From NCBI GenBank assembly GCA_038503035.1, contig JAVSML010000028.1, positions 255,464 to 319,463 on the forward strand: a stretch of DNA of 64,000 bases. The letters are read 5' to 3'. This document shows, one piece after another, positions 36,589 to 47,612 of this stretch. The first letter of the stretch is position 1; each line of letters starts with the position of its first letter. A model generated the notes under the pieces. That model ran no database searches and was not told where the DNA came from. It was given only the letters and a program-made list of their open reading frames with translations. Source of the stretch: Crocodylus rhombifer. Its lineage: Eukaryota; Chordata; Crocodylia; Crocodylidae. Made by a program: the position numbers and the translations under genes.

Positions 36589-37842
36589 GGGCATCTCTAC
36601 TAGACCTGTGCAAAGTGGCTAGTATTCACTTTGGATTTGGCGAATTCGGGGGACAGTGATTCAATTTGGTCATTCGAATCACTGTCCCCAAATCAATTCA
36701 GCTGAATCTTGTGCAGAGCCCCCCATGCAGCATGGGTCAGTGGGAGGCAGCAAGAATTGGCTCCCACCTGGCAGCACTCGGTGAGCCAAGACTTTTTTAA
36801 AGCCCTGGGAATTGGGATGGGCGGGGCAGCCATGGCTGGGCTGGGGGAGCAGGCAGAGGATGGGGCCTGGCAGGGGTCCCTCTACGGTCCCTCCCCCCTC
36901 CTCCAGCCCTGCTTCCCCCCTCCCCCTACTTACCAGCTCTGAGTCCAGCTGCAGCTCCCTGCTGCAGCGGTGGGGACTGCCCTAATCATCAAAGCTCTCC
37001 GAATCTTTTCCAAAGATTCGGAGAGCTTTGAATCGATTCAGACCTTTTAATTGGTCCCCTAATTCAACTCAGATTTGGAGATTCGGACACCGAATTGGGC
37101 CGAATCTTCTCTGAATTGAATCAGCACCCAAAACTTCACATGGCCCTAATATTTACACATGCAATTAATGCAACTGAATAAACTTCATAGCAATTTGCTA
37201 CACAGTAAACTACTCCTGAGTGCATGTGTAGACATGCACCCAGGACAGCAGCAAACTGGGCTAGGGAGGGGCAGTTTAGGCCCTGGCTGCTTCCACCCTG
37301 TTTTACTCCCCTGCAGCCACCAAGGGGAGCTTCAGACTCTATCCGCAGCTGCCGGGGTGCCAACCCTGGGCTGGCAGGGGGCATAGGGATGAGCCCCGGG
37401 CTCTGTCTAGTGGTGACAGTGTGACCCTGCATCTGCGGGGGCCACTCGAGGCTGGCAGGGAGAAACAAGGGGGTCAGGTCCAGGTAGCAGGAAGCCGTGT
37501 CAGGCAGTGGAGGAGCTGATTGGAACACAAGGCTCTTGCAGCTGTGGCTAAGCAGAAGTATGGCCCACTACTGTCTGAGCTCACCAGGAGCAATTTACTC
37601 CTGGGACAGTGTCTACATATGCATTGCTCCTGGGACAGTGTCTACACATGCATTGCTGTGCAGTAAATAACTCTGCAGTAAGTTAGTACTTGTACAAGTA
37701 CTTACTGTGTTAGTAAATACAAATACTAACCTACTGCGGAGTTTATTAGTTTCTTGTGGCCTAATAGCCCTGCATGTATAGATGAAAAACTTTTACTGCA
37801 GAGCTAATTAATCTACTCCACAGTAAATGTGTAGACATGTCC
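36589..37842. mobile_element. GGG-type MITE split in its terminal repeat by a hAT MITE
   Basis: The left 12 bases GGGCATCTCTAC (36589-36600) are followed, after the 548-bp hAT MITE, by atatttacacatgcaattaatgc. The reversed right end is GGACATGTCTACACATTTAC. Both outer flanks are ttt (36586-36588, 37843-37845), giving a 3-bp duplication. Without the hAT insert the element is about 0.7 kb. The interior has caggagcaatttactcctgg and several cagtaa/ttactg motifs, plus a GC-rich core at 37240-37500. Confidence 0.8.
36601..37148. mobile_element. hAT MITE, 548 bp, nested
   Basis: The ends TAGACCTGTGCAAAG and, reversed, TAGGGCCATGTGAAG are inverted repeats flanked by atctctac (36593-36600) and atatttac (37149-37156), 6 of 8 matching. 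Subterminal gattcggatttgg and cgaatt motifs match the MITE at 26141-26918. A perfect 20-bp inverted repeat with a 3-nt loop lies at 36988-37030. Confidence 0.84.
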
Positions 37843-38127
37843 TTTTAGACCAAGCAACACCCTCAGCTTTTAAATACATCTCATGTACAATGTGCCTTTA
37901 AAGTAAATGTATATTGCAAATGATTGTGCACATGTAGAAATGCTCTGATGTCAAATTCTGATTGTTGTTATGACTTGTTTGCATCCTGCTAGGGCCTAGA
38001 TGTTTCAGTTGTGTCAAGGCCCTGTTTTGCTGTTTGTAGCTCAAGGATATAAAATAAGGGACTTCACCGTCTTAAAAGACTTCAACTAAGCTTTTCATTA
38101 TATAGGGCATTGTTCAGAGTACATACA

Positions 38128-38374
38128 GGACACATCTACTTGAGATGCTTAATTTGCAGTAGACTAATTCTACTGTGCATTAGAGTGTCATGGGAAAAGC
38201 CATGCTAATGCACAGTAGTATTAGCCTACTGTGCATTAGCATCACTAAAAAGGTGTGTGCTGGTGCTACTGTGGAGTAGTGCCAGTCACTGTGCATTGAA
38301 TTAGTACCTGCTATTACATGTACTAAACTTAACGTGCAGTAACTATGGCATATTAACGCATACGCAGACACACC
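38128..38374. mobile_element. GGG-type MITE, about 247 bp
   Basis: The left end GGACACATCTACTTGAGATGC and the reversed right end GGTGTGTCTGCGTATGC fit the family pattern with mismatches. The bases aca flank both sides (38125-38127, 38375-38377). The interior has three tgtgcattag motifs and the catcactaaaaa motif shared with the fragment at 42560. Confidence 0.75.
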
Positions 38375-38877
38375 ACAGACAAGCACACGCTTAAGTCTTT
38401 TCAGGTCTGGGGAGTTCAAAGACAAGATAAGCAAAGCATATGAAAAGGTACGCAGTCCCTGGGCAGAGTGATTAGAGTGATGATTGGATTATAACTAGTG
38501 ATATAAGTAGGGCAGAGTGACAGGGCAACTGCTCCAGGCACTGACAGGGATGGAGGGAAGAAAAAAAAGTTTTTGCTGCAGTTGTGAGACTGCAATCATG
38601 ACAGCAGGGTCAACAACTGCCCCTGTGTGTGGCAGCCACCCTAGACATCCAGCCGTGTTCTTACGTTGCTAGCTATGACAGAGGGAATGGTGATATGGTC
38701 TGGTATCCTTGGCTCCAAACTGGTCATACATTATGGTAATATTTTGGTAGGGCTGTCTAGTAAAGAGAAGAGGCTTGAAACTGAACCTTTGCACAGGGCA
38801 CTCAAAAGGCAAACCCTGCCACTGGTCCTTAGACAAAGATCTTAATAATTCAGCTCTGGAGGCAGGAAATGTTGGGG

Positions 38878-39045
38878 GAAGGAGATAGTTTCTAGGGTCG
38901 GAAGGGACCTGAGCAGATCATCTAGTCCGAGATTTCTGACTGATCTTCCCCTACCCCATTCCAATCCTATATTGACATAAAGTAAATGGTGCCCTCTTGG
39001 AGTTGGCTCTCCAGCTCTCCTTGGCTGTTTCAAAAATATTCCTTC
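38878..39045 (-). mobile_element. CR1 3'-end fragment
   Basis: The sequence gtttctagggtcggaaggga, then cctgagcagatcatctagtcc, is the standard CR1 3' UTR in antisense. No coding part is recognisable. Confidence 0.85.
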
Positions 39046-39059
39046 CACAATGTGAAGTT

Positions 39060-42000
39060 ATGTGCTTAGTCACTCAGCTTTTCATCCTGAAGTGGTGCAT
39101 GTCTAGCCCTTGAGATTATCCTCCAAAGAAAGTGAATTTAACTCCCCATTATCTCCACAATATTCCCTCTACTCTGGTCAGTTTCCAAAAGACACAATTT
39201 TAAAAACTCTGAAGCACAAGAGAAGAGAAAGGTAGAACACAAGAAGGTAAATGTATAGCTCCCTGAGGGTACTCAGATCAGCATCTTTCTCACAGTTGGT
39301 AGGTGAAAGCCCTGCTCACAATCAAGGCTCAGCAGCGTCAGTCCTGTGAAGTAAGCAGCAATTTCACTGAGCTGATATTGTGCTAATATTTTTTCCCTAA
39401 GGAGGTAGCAACAATTTTTTTTTTTTGCATTTTTAGTCTGAAACACAAGCTAATATTGGTTTCAAGAGCTGAGGCATCTGTGATAATTTTGTTCTCGCGG
39501 TGTTACTTATGCATAAGGTACAACCACTGTAAAGATATTTTTACATTTGTTTTCAGCTTCCTTTGACTATTATAACAAATGCTGGCTACAGCTGCACTAC
39601 TTTCTTCTACTTTTTTTAATTGTTGCTTGTTGCAACATTCCCCAGCTCCAAATCAGACATGGATAATACCAGAAAGGCCCAGGACTTGCATAAAATAGCA
39701 GAAGTGCCTAGCAGAAACAGTGGCTGGTAAGTGCTGCAATGAAAGTGCTATTTAACCTGCTGGCTAATACAAAAGGTTATTTGAGCAACAGCTAGTGGAA
39801 CAATATATTTACCAATTAAATTAATTCAAACAAATAGGGACTTTAACCCCAGCATCCTGGCTAAATTCCAGCTTGGGTAATTGCTTTCTGGCTACCTACA
39901 TTTCCCCTGGAGTTTCTGCTGCTTAAGTTATGGCTCATTTCTTGATTTTTTTCTTTCTTTCTTACAGTTGTGTATGGTGGCAGGTCCTGGTAAATCACAC
40001 ACATTGCAAAATACAGAGGTGATTGCATTTCAGTGACAGCAGGAAGAAAGTGTTTGCTCATATTTATCCCAAGTGTAAGATTACCAGGTTTGAGCAAGTA
40101 CTCAGATGCCAGGTATAATATCAACAATATGCAGTGAACATAAAAATGAGTTGGATCAGATCTTCCTTTCTTTCCTCCCTTCTTGCAAGATTAATATTCC
40201 CTGCACCACACTCCTGTGTTGTGGCCTCACATTTGGAGCAATTCATAAAGGTCCAGCAGTACTGAGCCCTAGCAAAAACAACGACACAGGCTGCTTGGCT
40301 TCATCCTCTCTCCCCAATCAATGAAAACTCATAGACTGGGTAGAAATACCCAATGTATGCCAAAGCCAGAAGTGAAGAGTAATTCTCCCCATTTTTCCCT
40401 GTTCAGTGAGGAAAGAGAATATAGCAAAGCACTATTCACAGCACTGCAAATAAGGAGGAACCAGGATGTTTTGAATGACTGGGTGAATTATGTGTAGACA
40501 GACAATCCTGGAGGTTGGAGAGTGGCTTTCAACATTTGAATGAGGTGTTTCTGTTAATCAAACCCCTTTGGGGGATCTGATCCTACTCCTGGAAACTTGG
40601 CCAGTGTCTTTGTAAATCTAGGTTCCTAGAGCTAGGCAGTGGACTGCTGACTCCAGTCCAGATTTCCTGCTCCTGTCACCAGACAGGAAGCAGTGACATG
40701 AGGCCCCTGTCTGTAGTGCTGCAGATCAGAATTTTGCTGGACAATCCCAGGCAATGCCATCAGAAAGGGGCAAGACTCCCACAATAATTTGGTTTCATGA
40801 ATTTGTTGTGAGCACGTCCAGGAAAATGCTAAAAATATTTTTAAGTCTCCTCAGCCTTTTCCACAAATGTTAGTTTTCCTGCAGTGAGAAGAATGCTGAG
40901 TCTCCTTCTCTGTCTCCTTTTGTACCTGTTTCTCTTACTGCACCCTGGGTGAGAGAATTTCTAAGTACAGGGGGGTTCATCCCTTCTGGCCTAAGGCATT
41001 AAGAATGCATTCAGGTCACTTGCAAGGTTCAGAAGCTAAATGTAGCCCATGAGCTCTGATGGTAAGCCACTAGGGAAATCTTTTATCGACAGACTTTAAA
41101 TCATAATTCTTAGCTGGCCCTAAGCAACCGCTAGGGTCATGTCTACAAGGCGAACTTACAGGCCCTGGCAGTAGTACCCTCAGGAACGTTGTGCTGCTCT
41201 GCATGAACTGCCTCTTAAACTGGAATGAGGCTAGTCTAGTCCAGTCATGCTTGCCCACTGGTTTGGAGTGGCCTTATATTTCATCAATGCTAGTTATCCC
41301 ACGTAAAGTGCCAAGAGAAAGTGGTTACAGTGCTTCCATGGAAGCAGCCCACTTGGAGCCCTGCAACATGCTTGAGGGTGCCCCTACTGTGGATGGCAAT
41401 TTTAGTGCAGAGCTGACTAAAAAGTCCATCACCCTCATCTGTATTTTGGGACTGGTCACTTGCTGTTCCTCCATGAAGAAACAGAGGACTCATTCAACTT
41501 CTACTACTGGACCATGTTACCTCAGGATTAATCTCTCGTCACGCTTGGATGACTCAGAGAGCTGCCAATAAGGCACAGTGCAACCAACCCATTATTGCAT
41601 GTAGTAGACTGAATTAATAAGGATAATGAGGTCTGAGGCAAAGAAATGGCTCATTGCCAAAAAACTAATGTTTTAGCTGCTGTGCAAACATTTGGGGCCT
41701 TTGAGTGAATAAATTAACAGAAATGCACATTGGCAAGGAGATTACAATAAAGAATACTTTTGATCACAAGGATCTTTCTTTGATAATTTATGAGTTCCAC
41801 GAGATTTTGTAATTGTTTTTATTAATTTGATTATCAAAGTAAAAATGCCTTCTAACAGGATAAAGAGAAAGCAAATACATCAGCATTAAGCTCCTCTTAA
41901 GAAGTTTCATTTACTTTTATTAAAATGATTTAGCTACCGCCATTTCACTCCAATAGATATTTTGTTAGGGAAGCCAATTTGAATGTTCATGATAGATTAA

Positions 42001-42559
42001 CTGCATTGAAAATTCCAATTTTTATCAGCTCTAACCCTTGATCTTAATTAACTCCTCCACATCTGTTGCCATGGAAACCAGCAATACAATCAATAAAGTA
42101 CCAAGGCTAGCTGCATATTTTGTATAAATTTGCAGAATGGCTTTATTTTTAATTGTCTTTTATTGGCCAGTTCCTGGCCCCAGCAGTAACATTTGTGATG
42201 CAAAGATGTCACAAATGGATGACATACCAGTTGAGGTTGATGGGGCAAGATCTATGCTAAGGCAGAAAGATATTATATGATTCTCCGTCTCCCACCCCTC
42301 ACAGCTTCTCTCCAGAGACATCAACAACCTGATAAGTTCACCAATAGTTTATTAACAGACAATCCTGTGTGCTTTATTAGCATTACAATCTAAGGCTGAG
42401 CAATGCCAATTTAACTTAAGAAATATAAATTAATGACAAACACGGTTATGGAATAGCATGTTACACAATGAAAAATAGCTCCTCATAGCAGATTATAGAA
42501 AAAAGTGTGGGGTTGCTCTGAAGTAGGAAGGGCTGATGGAACCACTTATTGCTAATAAT
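39060..42559. other. Unique sequence including a candidate conserved block
   Basis: No exon or element recognised. Small frames such as 39861-40127 and 41191-41571 show no family motif. The AT-rich part at about 41740-42170 is free of identifiable repeats and contains the RFX-like site listed separately. A lone agggtcatgtctacaagg at 41130 resembles a GGG-type MITE end, but no partner was found. Confidence 0.45.
42065..42078. promoter_or_regulatory. Candidate RFX X-box
   Basis: The 14-mer gttgccatggaaac matches the palindromic X-box bound by RFX factors (GTTGCCATGGCAAC) at 13 of 14 positions. It lies in AT-rich sequence with no mobile-element signature. RFX sites occur by chance in large genomes, so function needs conservation data. 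Confidence 0.45.
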
Positions 42560-42700
42560 ATGTGTGTTTACCCGTGCACTTTAATGTGCAGTAGTCTATT
42601 TTACTGTGCATTAGATTGTCATGGCAAAAACAGTGCGAATAAGCTAATGCGCAGTAAAATTGGGCTATTGCACATTAAACATCACTAAAAAATTAACAAT
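42560..42700. mobile_element. GGG-type MITE fragment
   Basis: The run ttaatgtgcagtagtctatt, tactgtgcattagattgtcat, and gcacattaaacatcactaaa parallels 38145-38250 base for base with scattered changes. The right half and right terminal repeat are missing, so it is truncated. Confidence 0.75.
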
Positions 42701-45154
42701 AAGAATTTGGCCTTAGCTATGGAAGTTCTAGTAAATGCTAGCATAACATTTTCATACATGTAATCCAAAGAGCTCTACAAAAGTGGCCAGCCATTGACAC
42801 TGCATACTGTACAGTGTAACAGGAATATGTGTTTGCACATGTGGAGTTATGCTAGTATAAATAAAAGTACAAGGTAGTACAGGTGCTATGACATAGCATC
42901 TGACAAAGTAGGTTATTGCTTACTGAAAGCTCATGCCTCTCTGAACCAGTCTCATAAGTGCTACCCTGCCCTACCTTCTGCCTGACTTCAGACTAAGACA
43001 GCTAACCACCTCTGTGCTCACTACAGTTACAGCAATAAAACCATCCTGGTACAGTTCTGCTGATAGACAGATACAGGTCCTTATTTAGACAAAGTGAAAA
43101 TGATGTACTGATCTAGGACAGGATTTGGAACATGCATATCAGAAGAGCTATGAAAGAGGGCTTGGAACAAGAGTCTTTTCATCTTACATAATTTCCCTTA
43201 AAAATATCTTTAGGATTTTTAGATTAAAGGTGGGTGGCTGTGTTCTCATATATTACAGGCAGCAATGGTAGCAGTGCCTGGTGGTAAGGTTGCCTAGCAC
43301 TTCCCATTATAACACCATGTTTTCAGTTACTTATAGTTTTACAAAACTTGAAACTTTCTGTGCTAGGTATCTGCCTTAGGCAAATGCTCAGACATTTCTG
43401 AGAATGAAATTAAGGTAAAAATAAGTTGTTCTGCCCATGGTAAAATATTTGCATGACTTATTTTTTATAAGTTTTAGAAATCCCAACTTTGGAGTGAAGA
43501 ACTGGAATTTGGAATGGGAAGAGGTGGTCTGTCAAAGACATTTCTTCTTCCACCTCCTTGAAAATCTGTCTGGATTTGGTCAAGCTATAAGACTTTGAAA
43601 AACTTTGGTTTTCACAAGTTTAGTGCACTTCATAGATTTTGGCAGGCAGATTTTCCAATGATCCTGTTTTCACTGGGCAAGGCTTCAGCTTGGAACTGTC
43701 CAGTATGTCCCTGTACTTGCAAGTCTAAGCTACTATTGTAACCAGCTGCAGTCACCTGAACCAAAAGCAGGGAGCCTGCCCTTCCTGTTTTCAAACAAGC
43801 TCCTGCTGGGTATGGTTTCCTTCTTTTTGGTACCTGCCTGAGTCAAAAGAGTATTGAAAAAGAGTTTGGTTGGCATGGGGAAATGTAATAGCTTGGATAG
43901 ACAAGGAGCAAATAAGGAAGAAAGGTGAAAGCTCCAACTGGAGATTGGCAAGGAAACAGGTTACTGGTGCTTGGAGCTGGGTTAAAAGGAGATTGGGACT
44001 GGGTGGGTAATGACTATGGATCCTGGAGTGAGGGAGCAAAACAGGTGGGGAAACAAATAGTAAGTAGATGGAAGGTTTGAGTGGGGAATGGATGGCTTAT
44101 TGGGACTAACTAGGCAAGGAGACTGGAAGTGAGAATCAGTTGAGCGTGGCAGAGTGGACAGAAATTAGGCATGGTACAGGATGCTTGAAGAGAACTGAGA
44201 TGGGTTCAAGGGGTCAGAGGCACTGAAATTAGCTTGATAAGGGAGTTTGGAAAAGGGAGGAGTGGAGCCTAGAAGTCAAGATAATAAAGAGATAAATCAA
44301 ACAATCAGTCAGAAGAGAAGGAACTGGGACTGGCTGAGCAAAGAGATAAGGAATAGAAGGGGACAATGGGACTTTAATAGGAAGTCCAGAGGTGTGTGAT
44401 TAGGACTTGCTGAACAAAGAAGCTGAAGACTGGAGACTGGATCTGGTTAATTCAGGACAAGAGTTGGACAGGGATGAGAAGCTAGAGATGGGAAAGAGAC
44501 AGGGCTTAGATATGAAAAAGTTGAAGGGGTGAGGGAGGTAGGAATTTTTGCTTAGGAAAAATGAGAAGAACAAGAGTCAGAAATGTAATGAAGATTCCTT
44601 GGGTCCTACTATTCTTGCGTGTGTTTGTGAAACTTATTGGCAAAGTGAATGTCAGCACACTGCATGATGGAATTTGTGGGGGGGGGAATGGAAGGGTTAA
44701 ACTTGCTTTTAGAAAGACAGGCATTATAAACAAAACTTTTTCTAAAAGGACATTATTAAGGTTGCAAATGTAAGTGCACTGAAACTAGAAAATACAATAA
44801 TTAAAGTTTCTTGTGAAATGTTAATTTTTTTTCTTTTGATGAATTATACATGACACCTGCATGCCATTGCATGGCATGGACCTGTTCTGGATTGAAGCTG
44901 GATAGTGTAGTGACAGACTATCATCTGTAAAAGCCTTGCCTCTCTTATTGTATAACCAGAAATGGTGTAATAAATGAGGTAGAAACAGAAGGAATAGAAG
45001 ACAATTGGTTCTGCCCCAGATAACTGGATTCTACCCCGGTTTCTACCACAGATTTTCTGCATGATACAAGGTAAGATATTTACCCCAAACTTTTTGCAGT
45101 GTATTCCTTATTTTTCTGGGTGCCAGTGTTGATTCCCTGGATCTGACTTACAGG
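42701..45154. other. Unique sequence with a purine-rich tract
   Basis: No gene recognised. The segment 43840-44520 is a degenerate purine-rich repeat, listed separately. Open frames within it on the minus strand are compositional. Confidence 0.45.
43840..44520. repeat. Degenerate purine-rich minisatellite
   Basis: The plus strand is strongly purine-rich and repeats variants of gggactgg-ctgagcaaggaga. Examples lie near 43995 (gattgggactgggtggg), 44101 (tgggactaactaggcaagg), 44324 (actgggactggctgagcaa) and 44401 (taggacttgctgaacaaag). Spacing is irregular (about 80-220 bp), so the array is old. Confidence 0.6.
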
Positions 45155-47181
45155 GGGCGTGTCTACATGTGCATTTACTGTGCATTAAAGTTATTGTGCA
45201 GTAAGCAGGAATAGGGCTGGCATCTATATGTGCAGTCAACTTGGGACTAGATTTAGTCCCAAGTCAGAGCAGCCTGCCATGTGCCCCTGTGGTCACTTCG
45301 GGGAGCTTCAGCCTCTAGCCATATGGCTGCCAGCACTAAAAGCACAGTCCTGCCCTCCGATCCCTGCTCAGCCCCTCCCTTGACAGGAGCTGCATGCCCA
45401 ACACAGGGGCAGCAAACAGCAGCTCTCTCCCTGCCCACCCTGCCTCCCCATGCTGCCCCTGCCCCTACCCGTGTCTGTGCCCCTGTCAGCAGTGCCAGCA
45501 CCCCACAGATCTAGCCCAGCTCCTGCCAACAATGACTAGCACCCTGCACTGCTGTTGGCCATGGTGCTGGCCCTGTTGTCTTCACCAGACCCCCCTGCCC
45601 AGGCCCCAGGACAGCCACGCACCCACCAGCCAAGCCCAGAGCACCAGGAGTGAGAGTCTTTGGCTGACCCCCTCCTCCTGCACTCCCCCCTCCAGCCCCC
45701 TAGCCCTCCACCCACACCCCCCTGCAAGCCCCTGCCCACCCCGAGCACCACTCCAGGACACACACAAAGGTCAAACAATATAAACTTTATGAATATAGCA
45801 AACCCACCTGCCCCATCCCTCCTCCCTCCCCCCTCAACAAACATAGGCACCTCCCCCTTCCTCCCGCACAGCACTTCTCCACTCCCACCCCCCCACCCAC
45901 CAAAAATAAAAACCCTGTTCTCCAAACTTAAAAGACATGTCATGTGTCTGACCGCATCCCTAAGTGCATCTATGCAGGGCTGAGGAGTGGGGCCACCCAG
46001 GGTGGAGAGCCGGTAGGCTGCTGCAGATGGTTCCTTCATGGGTCTGGGGACCACAGCAGGGGCTGGGGATGCCTGAGGCTGGAAGACACCACAGAACCTG
46101 CTCCAGAGTACTGCTAGGGTTCTGCTGTGGGGCAGTGGGTGGGACCCAGGGGCCCTGTGAGTCTGGGGCGCAAGGTCAGGTATGGGGGGGCATGGGTGCA
46201 GACTCTGCTGGGTGACCCTGGGTAGCCAGATGCTTCAGCTTCAGGGTTGCCAGCTGCTCCAGGGTTGCCAGCTCCTCCCAGTGGGCCTGGGATGCCCACA
46301 TCTGTGCCTTCTCTCTGGTGGCCTCCCAGGTGAGGTCCTTTACCTGCTGGCCTACCACCCAGCCATCCACTATTACCACCAGCTGCTGGAGCAGATGGGT
46401 CTCATTGAGGCTGTGCTACTGGCATGGGGAGGAGGACAATATCATGCCCCATGCCAGCTGACTGGGCCCCCATGCAGCTGACCCTGTGGTGCTGGCACTG
46501 GAGGGCAGGCAGCAGCACCCCAACTGGGGCAAAGCCAGGTAGTCACAGCCGTGCAGCCAAGGTGCTTCACCCTGGTTCTTCAAAGAGAGAGAAGTGGGGA
46601 GCAAGAGCCCCGATAGGATCACAGGGGTCTGGCAAGGCATGCAGCAAACTGCAATCCTTTGCAGCACTCACCTGTGGCCAGGCAGTAGCTCAGGAGGGCG
46701 ACAGCTCAGGCAAACACAGCCTGTGGGCTGCCCAGGGGGCAGATGGGGCCTGCTGGTGTGCAGCAGGACAAGCAGCTCCTTCAGACTCCCTATAGTGTTT
46801 ACCCCAAGGCACAAAAAGGCTGCAAGCTTTTATACCCTGCAGCTAGGGGCTGCCAGAGAGCAGGCCAGCCCAACAGCAGAAGAGGGGGCCAGGCGGGAGC
46901 CCTGGGGCTGGGCTCCAGGCAGCCCACTAGTGGCTGGGCAGACCCAGCTGGGAAGTTTCCATGTTACTGCACCGTAATGGGTCCACATGAACATTACTGT
47001 GCAGTAACTGCTTGGGCGTATATTTGCTACATGTATTATGTATTATGTAGGTAGCAAATTTACACCCAAGTCTGCATAAGCCACTATAGTTACTGTGTAG
47101 TACGGGAGTGCATGTGTAGACGCACTCCTGTACTGCACATTAATTTTTGATTACTGTAAATGTGCATGTGTAGACGCACCC
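45155..47181. mobile_element. GGG-type DNA transposon, 2.0 kb, possibly a coding member
   Basis: The left end GGGCGTGTCTACATGTGC and the reversed right end GGGTGCGTCTACACATGC are inverted repeats, flanked by agg on both sides (45152-45154, 47182-47184). Both arms contain cattta and tgtgcattaa motifs. The 2-kb GC-rich interior is about three to ten times longer than the other family members. It has minus-strand frames with ordinary, non-repetitive protein-like stretches (46176-46379: VIVDGWVVGQQVKDL and EELATLEQLATLKL; about 45940-46050: PCIDALRDAVRHMTCLL). These may be remnants of a second transposon protein. No DDE transposase was found. Confidence 0.72.
45920..46379 (-). pseudogene. Possible accessory-protein remnant in GGG-type transposon
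   Basis: I do not recognise this. Two minus-strand segments in different frames could be joined parts of one Pro-rich protein C-terminus: a leucine- and alanine-rich helix-like stretch (ATREKAQMWASQAHWEELAT), a Pro/Ala linker, and DALRDAVRHMTCLL. Below it the DNA becomes C-rich and encodes only low-complexity sequence. A chance frame in GC-rich DNA remains possible. Confidence 0.3.
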
Positions 47182-47329
47182 AGGTTTGCTGAGCATTCAC
47201 AGCTACAATGGACCTCTGGGGGAGCTGTGCTTTAACATATAGTTATGTATAATTCTGAGTGCATGAAAAATTTGGCCCTACGTATCTCAAATTGAACATG
47301 GAGAACTAGCACCTGCTTTTAAACTTAAT

Positions 47330-47612
47330 GTATCTGTGTTTCAGTTTCCCATCTGTGAAATGGGCATAATACCACCCCTGACTTAACAGAAGCTTTAAGA
47401 AAAGAAATTACTTAATGATAGTTCAGCATTTGGCCTCTGCAGCAATAAGCACCATAAAAACACCCAGGAGGAAATGAATAATTCTGCCTTCAGAGCAGCT
47501 TTTGAAAATATTCAGTAAATAAGGCCTGGGGTGCTCACTGAACAACAAGGAAAAAAATACATTGAATTGTTGCTCATTAAGTGTGTTGTGTGTACAGGAG
47601 GAAGCAGGGGTC
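47330..47612 (+). mobile_element. MIR-like CORE-SINE, second copy
   Basis: The core is gtgtttcagtttcccatctgtgaaatgggcataatacca. The 3' block aattctgccttcagagcagc and gaattgttgctcattaagtg aligns with 35108-35225. Both copies therefore share sequence beyond the classical MIR core, suggesting one sauropsid subfamily. Confidence 0.74.

Noticed and set aside
41130..41160. Possible GGG-type MITE terminus (agggtcatgtctac)
   Set aside because: No partner end or family interior was found nearby, so a chance match is likely.
45253..46054. Several frames of 80-170 codons in the GC-rich element core
   Set aside because: C-runs and G-runs give Pro- and Gly-rich frames on both strands. Only two small stretches are non-repetitive, and these are reported as tentative.
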